From: Spartobacteria bacterium LR76
Lineage (GTDB): Bacteria > Verrucomicrobiota > Verrucomicrobiia > Chthoniobacterales > Terrimicrobiaceae
Reading direction: 5' to 3'
NCBI GenBank assembly: GCA_003054655.1
Contig: QAYZ01000016.1
Location: 558,001 to 622,000, forward strand
Length of the DNA: 64,000 bases
The translations under genes and the position numbers were made by a program. Below, piece by piece: positions 54,526-62,856 of the stretch. Each line of letters opens with the position of its first letter. Position 1 is the first letter of the stretch. The notes beneath the pieces are model-generated. The model was given only the letters and a program-made list of their open reading frames with translations, was not told where the DNA came from and made no database searches.

Positions 54526-55707
54526 ATGACGAAAGCGGTTTTGGCCTTGGAAGACGGGACGATTTTTCGGGGCGAATCATTTGGCGCAAAGGTAAATCAA
54601 TCGGGGGAAATCTGTTTCAATACCTCCATGACCGGATATCAGGAGATCCTGACCGATCCGTCGTATCGCGGCCAGATCGTTGCCATGACGTACCCGCTCA
54701 TCGGCAACTACGGCATCAACTTCACCGACGTGGAGAGCGAGGTGCCTCACGTGCGCGGCTTTGTCATCGAGGAGCTCAGCGCCATTCCCAGCAACTGGCG
54801 CGCTCAAAGCACGCTTCCGGCATATTTGGAGAAATACGGCATCCCGGGCATTCAGGGCATCGACACGCGCGCTTTGACCCGGAAGCTTCGCACGGGCGGC
54901 GCGCTCCGGGCGGCGATCGTCGTGGGTGAGGTTTCCGACGAGGACGCCGTGCGCATGGCCCGGGAGGCCTCCTACGACGGCATCGATTTCGTTCAGGAGG
55001 TGACACCGTCTTCCCAGTACCAGTGGGACCCCAGCGCTCTTGAGAGCGGCAAATGGATTTGCGCCAAGGCCGAATATGCCCAGAAAGTCGTCGTCGACGG
55101 GCGGGGTAACATTTTTGAGGAACTGCCCCCGGCGGAGCACAAGGTCGTCGCCTACGATTTTGGCATGAAAAAGAACATCCTCCGCTCGCTGCGGCGGCAT
55201 GGTTTTGACGTGACGGTCGTGCCGGCCTCCACTCCGGCTTCCGAGGTATTGGCTCTGAACCCTGATGGCGTTTTCCTTTCGAATGGTCCGGGAGACCCGG
55301 CGGCGCTCGAGTATGCGCACGCCACCGTGCGGGAAATCGTCGGCAAGAAGCCGATTTTTGGCATCTGTCTCGGTCATCAGATTCTGGCGCTGGCCTTGGG
55401 GGGAAAGACTTTCAAGCTCAAGTTTGGACATCGCGGCGCAAACCAGCCCGTGCAGGATCTGCGCTCCGGCAAAGTCGCGATCACCTCGCAAAATCACGGC
55501 TACGCCGTCGACCCCGATTCTCTGCCCAGTGACGTCGAGGTGACACATGTGAACCTCAACGACGGGACTGTGGCGGGCTTGCGTCACAAGGAACAGCCGG
55601 CTTTCAGCGTTCAATATCACCCGGAGGCTTCACCTGGGCCGCACGACGCCTCGTATTTCTTTTCCGAGTTCGCCAAAGAGGTTGCCCGGTCCAAGAATTC
55701 CGCCTAG
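54526..55707 (+). CDS. carA: Carbamoyl-phosphate synthase small subunit
   Basis: The 393-aa glutaminase subunit supplies ammonia to CarB for arginine and pyrimidine synthesis. It has the N-terminal domain ([31 protein letters not shown]) and a class I amidotransferase domain. That domain carries [15 protein letters not shown] (nucleophilic Cys) and [11 protein letters not shown] (His and Glu). The ATG at 54526 gives the family N-terminus. carB is not adjacent; an FHA gene follows after nine bases. Confidence 0.96.
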   Translation: MTKAVLALEDGTIFRGESFGAKVNQSGEICFNTSMTGYQEILTDPSYRGQIVAMTYPLIGNYGINFTDVESEVPHVRGFVIEELSAIPSNWRAQSTLPAYLEKYGIPGIQGIDTRALTRKLRTGGALRAAIVVGEVSDEDAVRMAREASYDGIDFVQEVTPSSQYQWDPSALESGKWICAKAEYAQKVVVDGRGNIFEELPPAEHKVVAYDFGMKKNILRSLRRHGFDVTVVPASTPASEVLALNPDGVFLSNGPGDPAALEYAHATVREIVGKKPIFGICLGHQILALALGGKTFKLKFGHRGANQPVQDLRSGKVAITSQNHGYAVDPDSLPSDVEVTHVNLNDGTVAGLRHKEQPAFSVQYHPEASPGPHDASYFFSEFAKEVARSKNSA

Positions 55708-55716
55708 TAGTACACC

Positions 55717-56229
55717 ATGCCCCAGATTCAGGTCTTTCTCTCGGACGAGAACAAGATTTCCCACGATCTTTCCGAAGACAAGATAACGGTAGGTCGATTG
55801 GCTGATAATTCGCTTCAGATCGATGATGGCTCCGTTTCCAGTCATCATGCGGAGCTCCTGTTTGAAAATGGCGAATATCATCTCCATGACCTTGGCTCGA
55901 CCAATGGCACCTTCGTCAACGAAGAGCAGGTGACCGATGCCATCTTGAAGCATGGGGACGAGATCCGCTTTGGCCGCATCCCGGCGGTTTATCAAGGCGA
56001 GGAGGAAAGCGGCGCATCCCAGCCGTTGCCTTCCAGCACCTCCAGCAAGGTGGCCGAGGTCGCCCAGCAGAGCGCTCGCCCGGCAAATTTTATCAGCACC
56101 TCTCCGATTCCCCGCCATGTCGAAAAGAAGGATGTCGTGGGCATTGCTCTCTACGCTCTCGCCGCATTGGCCTTCGTCGGAGCTGGTTTTGCCGCCTACT
56201 GCACCTTCGCGCTGGCCCCGGCCATCTAG
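55717..56229 (+). CDS. FHA-domain membrane protein
   Basis: The 170-aa protein has an FHA phosphothreonine-binding domain at residues about 23-90 (ITVGRLADNSLQI, SVSSHHAELLF, HDLGSTNGTFVNEE). A Ser/Pro-rich linker and a C-terminal membrane helix (ALYALAALAFVGAGFAAYC) follow. It likely docks phosphorylated partners at the membrane. No Ser/Thr kinase is nearby. It is nine bases after carA. Confidence 0.85.
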   Translation: MPQIQVFLSDENKISHDLSEDKITVGRLADNSLQIDDGSVSSHHAELLFENGEYHLHDLGSTNGTFVNEEQVTDAILKHGDEIRFGRIPAVYQGEEESGASQPLPSSTSSKVAEVAQQSARPANFISTSPIPRHVEKKDVVGIALYALAALAFVGAGFAAYCTFALAPAI

Positions 56230-56241
56230 GAGGTAGGGGAG

Positions 56242-56262
56242 CGAGCCGGACTTACCGGTTCG
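56242..56262. terminator. Hairpin between FHA and hpt genes
   Basis: CGAGCCGG and CCGGTTCG form an eight-pair stem with one G-T wobble around ACTTA. It overlaps the hpt stop codon and lies between convergent genes. No T-run follows. Confidence 0.4.
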
Positions 56263-56803
56263 CGTAGCGGACGATGGCGTCTGGTCCGAGCACGCCTACC
56301 AGCGGGAGATTGCGGTAGCGTTCGTTGTAGTCGAGTCCATAGCCGACGACGAAAGCATCCGGTATGTCGAATGCGACAAAATCCGCCTCCGCCTTTCTCG
56401 GCTGCTCGATCAGCTTGCGCAGGAGGACGCAGGATTTGAGGCTCAGGATCGTTTTATCCTGGGCAAAGTGATCGAGCACCGTTCGCAGGGTCGTGCCGGT
56501 ATCTAGGATGTCATCGAGCACGAGGACATGGCGGCCGGAAAGATCGGCCACCGGGGTTTGCCGAAAGGTTACAGTTCCCTTGCTCTGAGTGCCGTGATAG
56601 CTCGATACGGCGAGACAGTCGACCTGGAGGGGGAGCGGGATGCGACGCAGCAGGTCCGCCATGAATATCACGCTGCCGTTCAGCAGCGCCACGATGGTCA
56701 GGTCTTTTCCCTCGTATTCGGCCGTGATTTTGCGTGCCAGGACGTCGAGACGGCCCAGGATCGTTGCTTCGTCAAAAAGGATTTCCGAGATGTCTTTGAT
56801 CAT
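56252..56803 (-). CDS. hpt: Hypoxanthine phosphoribosyltransferase
   Basis: The 183-aa purine-salvage enzyme transfers PRPP phosphoribose to hypoxanthine or guanine. The PRPP-binding loop is VLVLDDILDTGTTLRTV, with SSYHGTQSKG in the flexible loop and VVGYGLDYNERYRNLP at the C-terminus. It follows the upstream secreted protein by two bases on the same strand, so they share a transcript. Confidence 0.94.
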   Translation of the reverse strand: MIKDISEILFDEATILGRLDVLARKITAEYEGKDLTIVALLNGSVIFMADLLRRIPLPLQVDCLAVSSYHGTQSKGTVTFRQTPVADLSGRHVLVLDDILDTGTTLRTVLDHFAQDKTILSLKSCVLLRKLIEQPRKAEADFVAFDIPDAFVVGYGLDYNERYRNLPLVGVLGPDAIVRYANR

Positions 56804-56805
56804 GA

Positions 56806-57417
56806 TTAGCGGTAGCGACCGACGGCAACGAACCTGCCATTGACGAAGGAAAACAGTTCGCGAGAAACAGGGTAGGGAGAGGCTTCATATTCCAGGATGA
56901 TCTCCTCGGCCATATCTCGGGAAACTTGGGAAAGCTTCGGAAATATGTAGATCACATGCCGGGACGGAATCGCGACCAGGACGTCAGGTCCGAGTTTCTT
57001 GTCGAACATCGTGGAAAACTCTGGAGCCAGCACTGCGGAAGCGGTGAGGGGGCTTTCCGACTGAATCATCGCATAGGCAATGACCCCATTCGCATCGCGG
57101 ATGTAACTGGGTTTCAGATCCTTGAGTACGGCGGAGGCGGCAGGTATGGCCTGGGCCATGATCTCTTTTCGCGTCACGCCGAGTTCCTTGATCTCGTTGC
57201 GCTTCAGCGGCTTGAGCTCTCCATTGACCATCCGGGCCGGAACCAGCACCGTACGTTCTGCCCCGGGAATCGGCCACTCGGCATCGTGAGGCTCGTAGCC
57301 AGGTTCCACGAGGAGCCGCCAGGGTTCATCCGCCTGCGCACTCATCACGGTAATGACGAGTATTGCGATAGTGGATTTGAGTTTTTGGAGAGGTCTGCTA
57401 CAGGGAGATTTGATCAT
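56806..57417 (-). CDS. Secreted hypothetical protein
   Basis: The 203-aa product has a signal peptide (IKSPCSRPLQKLKSTIAILV, ending SAQA). The mature part includes PIPGAERTVLVPARMVNG and KLGPDVLVAIPSRHVIYIFP, somewhat like DUF1444-type proteins, but I cannot name the family. Its ATG at 57417 shares CATG with the ruvA start on the other strand. The next gene on this strand is hpt, two bases away. Confidence 0.65.
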   Translation of the reverse strand: MIKSPCSRPLQKLKSTIAILVITVMSAQADEPWRLLVEPGYEPHDAEWPIPGAERTVLVPARMVNGELKPLKRNEIKELGVTRKEIMAQAIPAASAVLKDLKPSYIRDANGVIAYAMIQSESPLTASAVLAPEFSTMFDKKLGPDVLVAIPSRHVIYIFPKLSQVSRDMAEEIILEYEASPYPVSRELFSFVNGRFVAVGRYR

Positions 57418-58024
57418 GATCGCATTTCTGGAAGGCGAACTCGCCGAGGCCCTGCCTACGCACCTCGTTATCAATGTTCATGGAGTCGGCTATCACGTCA
57501 TGATTCCTCTATCAAGTTTTGAGAAGCTTCCCCAGGTGGGAGCCAGGACCCGCATCCTCACTCATCTTGTCGTAAGGGAGGACGCGCATGTGCTGTATGG
57601 GTTCTTCACCCCAGGGGAGAGAGATCTTTTCCGCTTGCTCGTGAATCACGTTACCGGAGTCGGACCCAAGATGGGACTGGCCGTCCTCAGCGGCATGAGC
57701 GTGGAGTCGTTCAAGGCCGCCGTGGTAGCGGGCGACATCGTCGCCATTTCCCGCATCAGCGGGGTAGGGAAGAAGACTGCCGAGCGCATCGTTCTGGAGC
57801 TAAAGGACAAGGTGGGCGTGGCAGCGGAATGGGAGGCGGCGAGTGCAGCCAATGCTCCCGGCCCGCGAGATCACGCCATCCACGATGCCGTTTTGGCGCT
57901 CATTTCGCTCGGCTACAAGCAAGTGGATGCCCACAAGGCCGTTAAACAGGTGCTCGACAAGACGCCGGGCGCATCCGGCGAGGCTGAGGAACTCATCCGG
58001 CAGGCTCTTCGTTATCTCATATGA
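57416..58024 (+). CDS. ruvA: Holliday junction DNA helicase subunit RuvA
   Basis: The 202-aa junction-binding protein starts IAFLEGELAEALPTHLVINV. It has helix-hairpin-helix motifs (NHVTGVGPKMGLAVLSGM, ISRISGVGKKTAERIVLEL) and a C-terminal RuvB-binding three-helix domain (DAVLALISLGYKQVDAHKAV). A ribosome site (GGGAG) lies eight bases upstream. ruvB and ruvC are not adjacent. Its stop overlaps the next gene (ATGA). Confidence 0.96.
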   Translation: MIAFLEGELAEALPTHLVINVHGVGYHVMIPLSSFEKLPQVGARTRILTHLVVREDAHVLYGFFTPGERDLFRLLVNHVTGVGPKMGLAVLSGMSVESFKAAVVAGDIVAISRISGVGKKTAERIVLELKDKVGVAAEWEAASAANAPGPRDHAIHDAVLALISLGYKQVDAHKAVKQVLDKTPGASGEAEELIRQALRYLI

Positions 58025-59334
58025 GTACGCTCGCCACGGCCCGGAGCATTCGGGATGCCCTGCCGCAGGGCGGGCTTTTTCATGAGAAATCGTGGAGGGT
58101 TTCGCCTTCCGCGTTTCCTCTGGATGAGACCTTTGTCGAGGAGCTGACCAAGCTGGGATATCGCCTCACCAAGTTTGTTCGCGCCTGCAATCAGCTCTAT
58201 CGCTTCAGCATCGCGGGAAAGCAGCCGTCCTGGATTGCCGACCTCCTCGAGCGAGGCAAACCAGCCGACCTGGTGGAGATTCAGCGCGAGAGGAGCTTTG
58301 CGATGGATACTCCGCGGGTCATTCGTCCCGACATCATCCTGACGGACGATGGGTTTATCATCGCGGAACTCGACAATGTCCCGGGTGGCATCGGCCTCAC
58401 GGCATGGCTGTCGGGCGTCTACGCGGGGCAGGGGGAAACAATTCTTGGCGGTCCGGAAGGAATGCTCGATGGATTTGCCTCGATCCTGCCGGGCGGCGAT
58501 ATCGTGGTCTCCGAGGAGGCTTCGACCTACCGCCCGGAGATGGAGTGGCTTTCGGCCCGGCTCAACAGCACGCGGAGCCAGATCGGCACCTGGCGGGTAG
58601 TCGAGGATGCACCTCGGGATGACTGGCAAAAGAATGTCTATCGGTTCTTTGAGCTGTTCGATCTCGCCAATGTCCGCTCATCGGCCCAACTCCGCGAAAA
58701 AGCCCTCGCGGGTGAGATTCACATCACTCCGCCGTTCAAGACCTACCTGGAGGAGAAGCTCTGGTTTGCCTTGTTCTGGCTGAAGCCGCTGGAGCAGTTC
58801 TGGCTGCGTGAGCTGGGCGAGAGGAACCTCCTGGCCCTGCGCAAGGTCATTCCCTACACATGGCTGGCGAATCCCGAACCTTTGCCGTTCCATGCCGTAC
58901 TGCCTCGCCTCGATGTACACTCCTGGGAGGACGTCGGCAAATTCAGCCAGAAGCAGCGCTCGCTCATCCTAAAGATCAGCGGATTCTCGGAAACCGCCTG
59001 GGGGTCGCGCGGAGTCGTGGTGGCGCAGGATCTGCCGCAGGCGCAGTGGCAGCAGGAATTACACGCCGCCCTCGCGGATTACGAAACTCACCCGCATATC
59101 ATCCAGCAATTCCATGCGGGACGGCTCGTGAATCACGATTACCTCGACGAAAACTCCGGGGAACTGCGCCGGATGCGAGGCCGCGTGCGCCTCTGCCCGT
59201 ACTACTTTGCCGGGGATACGGAAACGACGTGCGGGGGAGCCCTGGTTACCATCGTGCCGGATGACAAAAAACTCATCCACGGCATGACCGATGCCATTCT
59301 GGTTCCGGCTGCGATCGCGCCGCCTGCGCTTTAG
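58021..59334 (+). CDS. Unknown 437-aa protein coupled to ruvA
   Basis: The gene begins inside the ruvA stop (ATGA overlap), so it is translated from the same message. The product is soluble. Its RPDIILTDDGFIIAELDNVPGG segment near residues 103-124 is reminiscent of the substrate region of circularly permuted ATP-grasp enzymes (RPD...dG...E.N..P.G), and MRGRVRLCPYYF near the end also fits a ligase-type fold. I do not recognise the exact family. A link to DNA repair rests on position alone. Confidence 0.6.
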   Translation: MSTLATARSIRDALPQGGLFHEKSWRVSPSAFPLDETFVEELTKLGYRLTKFVRACNQLYRFSIAGKQPSWIADLLERGKPADLVEIQRERSFAMDTPRVIRPDIILTDDGFIIAELDNVPGGIGLTAWLSGVYAGQGETILGGPEGMLDGFASILPGGDIVVSEEASTYRPEMEWLSARLNSTRSQIGTWRVVEDAPRDDWQKNVYRFFELFDLANVRSSAQLREKALAGEIHITPPFKTYLEEKLWFALFWLKPLEQFWLRELGERNLLALRKVIPYTWLANPEPLPFHAVLPRLDVHSWEDVGKFSQKQRSLILKISGFSETAWGSRGVVVAQDLPQAQWQQELHAALADYETHPHIIQQFHAGRLVNHDYLDENSGELRRMRGRVRLCPYYFAGDTETTCGGALVTIVPDDKKLIHGMTDAILVPAAIAPPAL

Positions 59335-59336
59335 GT

Positions 59337-60485
59337 CTAGTCGTCGGCTTGGACGAGGAGCGCTGCGATTTCGTTGAGCGTCGCCGCGTTTTGTTTTAGG
59401 CAGGCATTGCCCATTGCCTGTATATCGGCGAGATTTTGTGGGGAAGCATCAAAGCCATTGCAGAAGAGTCCGGGTGGCATCGGAACGTCCACTACGTAGT
59501 ATTTTAGCCTTTCAGGACCCAGGGTGGCCTGCTCCGCCCGCATATTGCGTTGGGTGACTGCTATACTCCCGCTGGCGATGGTGGGGAACAATGTGCTGAT
59601 CCAGCGCATCTCATCCCAACGACTGATTGAAGCCGAGTTCTCATCGAGAGCGTATCCCCCCGTGCCAAGGTTGATCAGAATGATCTGCGCGTCCGGGGCA
59701 ATCTTGCGAACCCTTTGAAGGGCCAGCAGGGAGGGATCCATCTCCACAAGTCCCATATCCGCTATCATGGGGAGATTCTGGTTCTGGGATTTCAGAAAAA
59801 CCGGGGAGGAAATCCCTGGGAAATTTGTGCTCACATTAAGAATGTCAATGGCGGGAAACGCGTGCCATGGAGCCCTCCAATTCTCCATGGTCTCCGGCTG
59901 ACAGGTCGCCAGATTGAAACCCAAAAGCATGCAGGGTTTTTGAAGCTGGCCAAACGCGGTGGGTCCGAAAAGCTTCATTAAGAGAGCGTTCTTATGCTTG
60001 CTGCTATATTTTGGTCCCAGCAGGCCGTCGAGGGTGATTAGGACATTTTCTGTTGGCGGATTGAAAATGGAGGGAGCCTCCTCGGTGAACCTTTGTAAAA
60101 GTTCCTCAGCAGAATACAGCGGATCGCCGCAAGGTGATTGCAGCAGTACGCCGACGGCAACCACGCCGCCGATGGAAATGCCAGTGAAAAGATCGAAGAG
60201 CTCCAGCGCTGGCTTTCCCGTCCGGCTTTCGAGATCTGCAAGCGCCATCAGAGGGATGATTCCGCGGGCGCCTCCGCCATTGATTGATAAAATCCGGATG
60301 ACTTTTTTCTGAGATAAGTCGAGTGGCTTGGGAGGATCGGCTGAAGTGTTTTCCCAGAGCAGGATGGGGCGGCGATTCTGGTTCAGCGCATGTGACCAAA
60401 GAAAGCCTAGAGCGATCAATGCCGCGGCGATGACGAGGGTGGTAGAGAGCCTGGGGGGGGCGTCTTGGCACAGCCTTATTCTCAT
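59337..60485 (-). CDS. Patatin-like phospholipase
   Basis: The 382-aa protein has one N-terminal membrane helix (TTLVIAAALIALGFLW) and a patatin domain. The domain has the oxyanion loop SINGGGARGIIPL, the nucleophile elbow FTGISIGG (GxSxG) and the Asp of the dyad in MIADMGLVEMD, where DMG replaces the usual DGG/DGA. It should hydrolyse lipid acyl esters at the membrane. Base composition is visibly poorer in GC than flanking genes (for example runs such as GCTATATTTTGG), suggesting transfer. It faces the unknown 437-aa gene tail-to-tail. Confidence 0.82.
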   Translation of the reverse strand: MRIRLCQDAPPRLSTTLVIAAALIALGFLWSHALNQNRRPILLWENTSADPPKPLDLSQKKVIRILSINGGGARGIIPLMALADLESRTGKPALELFDLFTGISIGGVVAVGVLLQSPCGDPLYSAEELLQRFTEEAPSIFNPPTENVLITLDGLLGPKYSSKHKNALLMKLFGPTAFGQLQKPCMLLGFNLATCQPETMENWRAPWHAFPAIDILNVSTNFPGISSPVFLKSQNQNLPMIADMGLVEMDPSLLALQRVRKIAPDAQIILINLGTGGYALDENSASISRWDEMRWISTLFPTIASGSIAVTQRNMRAEQATLGPERLKYYVVDVPMPPGLFCNGFDASPQNLADIQAMGNACLKQNAATLNEIAALLVQADD

Positions 60486-61052
60486 AAGATAGGCTTTGCT
60501 TAGAGACTTTGCAAGATGAACCTTTGCAAATATAAGGAATTGATTGCCTGTGCAAGGGTGGCGACCCTAAGGGGTTGGAACTCTTGCTCTCCAGGCGCTG
60601 ACTGGTGCTGTGCTTTGTTTTCCGAATGGAATCGCAGCGATTTCCGCAGTTTGACACGGTGAAGTGAGCCGAACTTTGCTTGGGCGACTTAAGAGGTCGC
60701 CAGCAATGGGAGCAGTTTACACCTTTCGAGGACTGGGCCAGGAAGTCCCGGCTCAGGCCCCTGGGCAAAGAGCGGGGTTACAGCGGGTGGGTTTCAATGC
60801 GTCAGGCAAGACGATGCAACTGGTTGCTTAAATCCCTCGCAATAACTGCCGTATGTCAGGGGCGGCGTCCATATCAGGGTGCCAGTATCCGCCTGACTTT
60901 GTCCGTCAAGGCAGGAGGCCCTGATCGAAGGCCGGGAAGGGCAGCCGATGATCTATTCTCGCTGCAAAGCCGGGCAGGTCTCCTGTGCGTCAGGAAAATG
61001 AAGAAATTTTGTTTGCTACTCGGTGCAGAACAGCTAGTTTCCACACCTTCCC
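60486..61052. other. Long intergenic region upstream of rpmI
   Basis: No gene is supported in these ~570 bases. The left part is AT-rich with a repeated CTTTGCAA. At 60558-60590 a minus-strand stretch resembles the 3' end of a tRNA (see findings). A hairpin GGCGAC/GTCGCC lies at 60683-60701. The right part probably holds the rpmI-rplT promoter. infC, often first in this operon, is absent. Confidence 0.5.
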
Positions 61053-61262
61053 ATGCCAAAGCCAATCGCACGCAGCAAGACGCGCAAATCGGTTGCCAAG
61101 CGCTTCAAGGTCACCGCCAAAGGAAAGGTGATCCGTACGCGCAGCAGCCGTCGGCATTTGCTTGAGTGCAAGTCAGCGAAGCGGAAACGCAAGCTGTCTA
61201 AAGCCGCACTGGTGCACGACACCGATGTGGCCCGCATCAAGGCAAATCTGCCGTTTGCGTAA
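61053..61262 (+). CDS. rpmI: 50S ribosomal protein bL35
   Basis: The 69-aa protein is typical L35: PKPIARSKTRKSVAKRFK at the start, then GKVIRTRSSRRHL and a basic SAKRKRKLSKAALV segment. It is part of the large ribosomal subunit. It is first in rpmI-rplT-pheS-pheT here. A sequence ACAGCTAGTT stands about 20 bp before the start and again before rplT. Confidence 0.97.
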   Translation: MPKPIARSKTRKSVAKRFKVTAKGKVIRTRSSRRHLLECKSAKRKRKLSKAALVHDTDVARIKANLPFA

Positions 61263-61387
61263 GTAGCATCGATCCGATGGACTTCCCTGCCTCCGGGTGG
61301 GGATAACGGAACTGGTGAGTCCCCGGATCGCAAAATAAAACAGCTAGTTCCAAGGAGCTCGAGGTCTCACAGCCTCGGGAAGATAAA
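61263..61387 (+). promoter_or_regulatory. Structured spacer between rpmI and rplT
   Basis: CGATCCG (61270-61276) pairs with CGGATCG (61324-61330), and CGAGG/CCTCG forms a smaller hairpin just before rplT. L20 represses its own operon in other bacteria by binding leader RNA, so this may be a binding site; that is inference. Confidence 0.3.
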
Positions 61388-61765
61388 ATGCCACGTGCAA
61401 CAAACTCGCCCGCCAGCCGCGCACGCCGCAAGCGGGTCATTAAGGACGCCAAGGGTTACCGCGGTCGTCGTTCCAAGCTCTTCCGCTACGCCAAGGATGC
61501 GCGCATGAAGGCCAAATACTGGGCCTATCGTGACCGCAAGACCCGGAAGCGGAATATCCGCGCCCTGTGGATCACCCGTCTCAACGCCGCCGTGCGTGCA
61601 GAGGGCATCACCTACAGCCGCTTCATCGAAGGCCTCAAGGCCGCCGGCATCACGCTCGACCGCAAGGTCCTCGCTGATCTCGCCGTGACGGACGAGGCAA
61701 CCTTCAAGCAGATCGTCGCCCAGGCGAAGGCTGCTTACGACGCCAAGGCTCCGGCCGCCGCCTAG
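61388..61765 (+). CDS. rplT: 50S ribosomal protein bL20
   Basis: The 125-aa product has the expected [20 protein letters not shown] start, [17 protein letters not shown], and [18 protein letters not shown]. It is needed for early 50S assembly and acts as operon repressor in model species. The C-terminus ends in an Ala-rich tail. Confidence 0.97.
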   Translation: MPRATNSPASRARRKRVIKDAKGYRGRRSKLFRYAKDARMKAKYWAYRDRKTRKRNIRALWITRLNAAVRAEGITYSRFIEGLKAAGITLDRKVLADLAVTDEATFKQIVAQAKAAYDAKAPAAA

Positions 61766-61780
61766 TATTCAGGTTTTCGT

Positions 61781-61820
61781 GCAAAACCCAGACGAGCCAC
61801 GAGCCTGTCTGGGTTTTTGC
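61781..61820 (+). terminator. Intrinsic terminator or attenuator between rplT and pheS
   Basis: GCAAAACCCAGAC pairs with GTCTGGGTTTTTGC around a 13-base loop, and the 3' arm carries five T. It lies 15 bp after rplT and 20 bp before pheS, so it can end the ribosomal transcript or attenuate pheST. Confidence 0.7.
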
Positions 61821-61839
61821 GCGTCCTGATCATACGCAG

Positions 61840-62856
61840 ATGGAAGCGGAAATTGCTTCGTTACAGGCTGCGGCGCTGGCCGAGATCGAAACGGTAGGCG
61901 ACCGCAGTTCCCTCGACGCTTTCAAGGTCAAGTACCTTGGCAAGCAGGGGGAAATCACCAAACTCAGCGAGGGCATGCGCCACGTCGCCAAGGAGGACCG
62001 TCCTCGCTTTGGCAAGGCGCTCAATGAACTGCGCCAGAGCGTAACCTCCCGGGTGGAGGAGCGCGAGCAGGCCCTGGCATCCCAGGCTGATGCGGAAGCT
62101 CTTTCCCGCGTCGACATTTCTCTCCCCGGCATTCCGGCCGAGCAGGGTGCTTTGCACCCGCTGACTCATTTGCTCGACCGCGCCGTGCGTATCTTCCGCC
62201 GTCTCGGCTTTGCCGTCGCGGAAGGCCCGGATATCGAGGACGAGTGGCATTGCTTCGATGCCCTCAATACCCCGCCGGATCACCCCGCTCGCAACGAGCA
62301 GGATACCTTTTATCTCCCGGATGGCCGGTTGCTGCGTACGCACACCTCGACCGTACAGATTCGCGTCATGGAAAACCAGGCCCCGCCGGTGCGCATCGTC
62401 GCCCCGGGCGCGGCCTATCGCCGCGACGAGGTGGATGCCACCCATCTGGCCCAGTTTACCCAGATGGAGGGCCTCTACGTGGATCGCAACGTCTCGGTGG
62501 CCGATCTCAAGGGCACGACGGAGTATTTCTTCCGCCAACTCTTTGGTTCCGAGACCGAGGTGCGGTTCCGTCCGCATTTCTTCCCCTTTACCGAGCCAAG
62601 CTATGAGATCGACATCCGCGCCAAGTCCCTTGGCGGCAAGTGGATGGAACTCGCCGGTTGCGGCATGGTTGATCCTGCTGTCTTCGAGGCGATCTGCCAG
62701 AAGCGCGGTGACCGCGCCTTCGATCCCGATGTGGTCAGCGGCTTTGCCTTCGGGTTCGGCCTCGACCGCCTGGCGATGAACCTGGCGCAGGTGCCGGACA
62801 TTCGCATGCTCGTGGAAAACGACCTTCGCTTTCTCAAGCAGTTCTCTGCTCTATGA
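61840..62856 (+). CDS. pheS: Phenylalanyl-tRNA synthetase alpha subunit
   Basis: The 338-aa subunit has an N-terminal coiled coil and the class II catalytic core: HPLTHLLDRAVRIFRRLGF, TFYLPDGRLLRTHTSTVQIR (motif 2 region), FTQMEGLYVD and GFAFGFGLDRLAM (motif 3). It charges tRNA-Phe with the beta subunit. Its stop overlaps pheT by ATGA. Confidence 0.97.
   Translation: MEAEIASLQAAALAEIETVGDRSSLDAFKVKYLGKQGEITKLSEGMRHVAKEDRPRFGKALNELRQSVTSRVEEREQALASQADAEALSRVDISLPGIPAEQGALHPLTHLLDRAVRIFRRLGFAVAEGPDIEDEWHCFDALNTPPDHPARNEQDTFYLPDGRLLRTHTSTVQIRVMENQAPPVRIVAPGAAYRRDEVDATHLAQFTQMEGLYVDRNVSVADLKGTTEYFFRQLFGSETEVRFRPHFFPFTEPSYEIDIRAKSLGGKWMELAGCGMVDPAVFEAICQKRGDRAFDPDVVSGFAFGFGLDRLAMNLAQVPDIRMLVENDLRFLKQFSAL

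Noticed and set aside
60683-60701. Small hairpin considered as part of a structured RNA such as 6S or RNase P
   Set aside because: No conserved core of a known RNA family is present around it.
60680-61165. 161-codon frame running into rpmI
   Set aside because: Codon use is irregular, no domain, and it overlaps rpmI out of phase.
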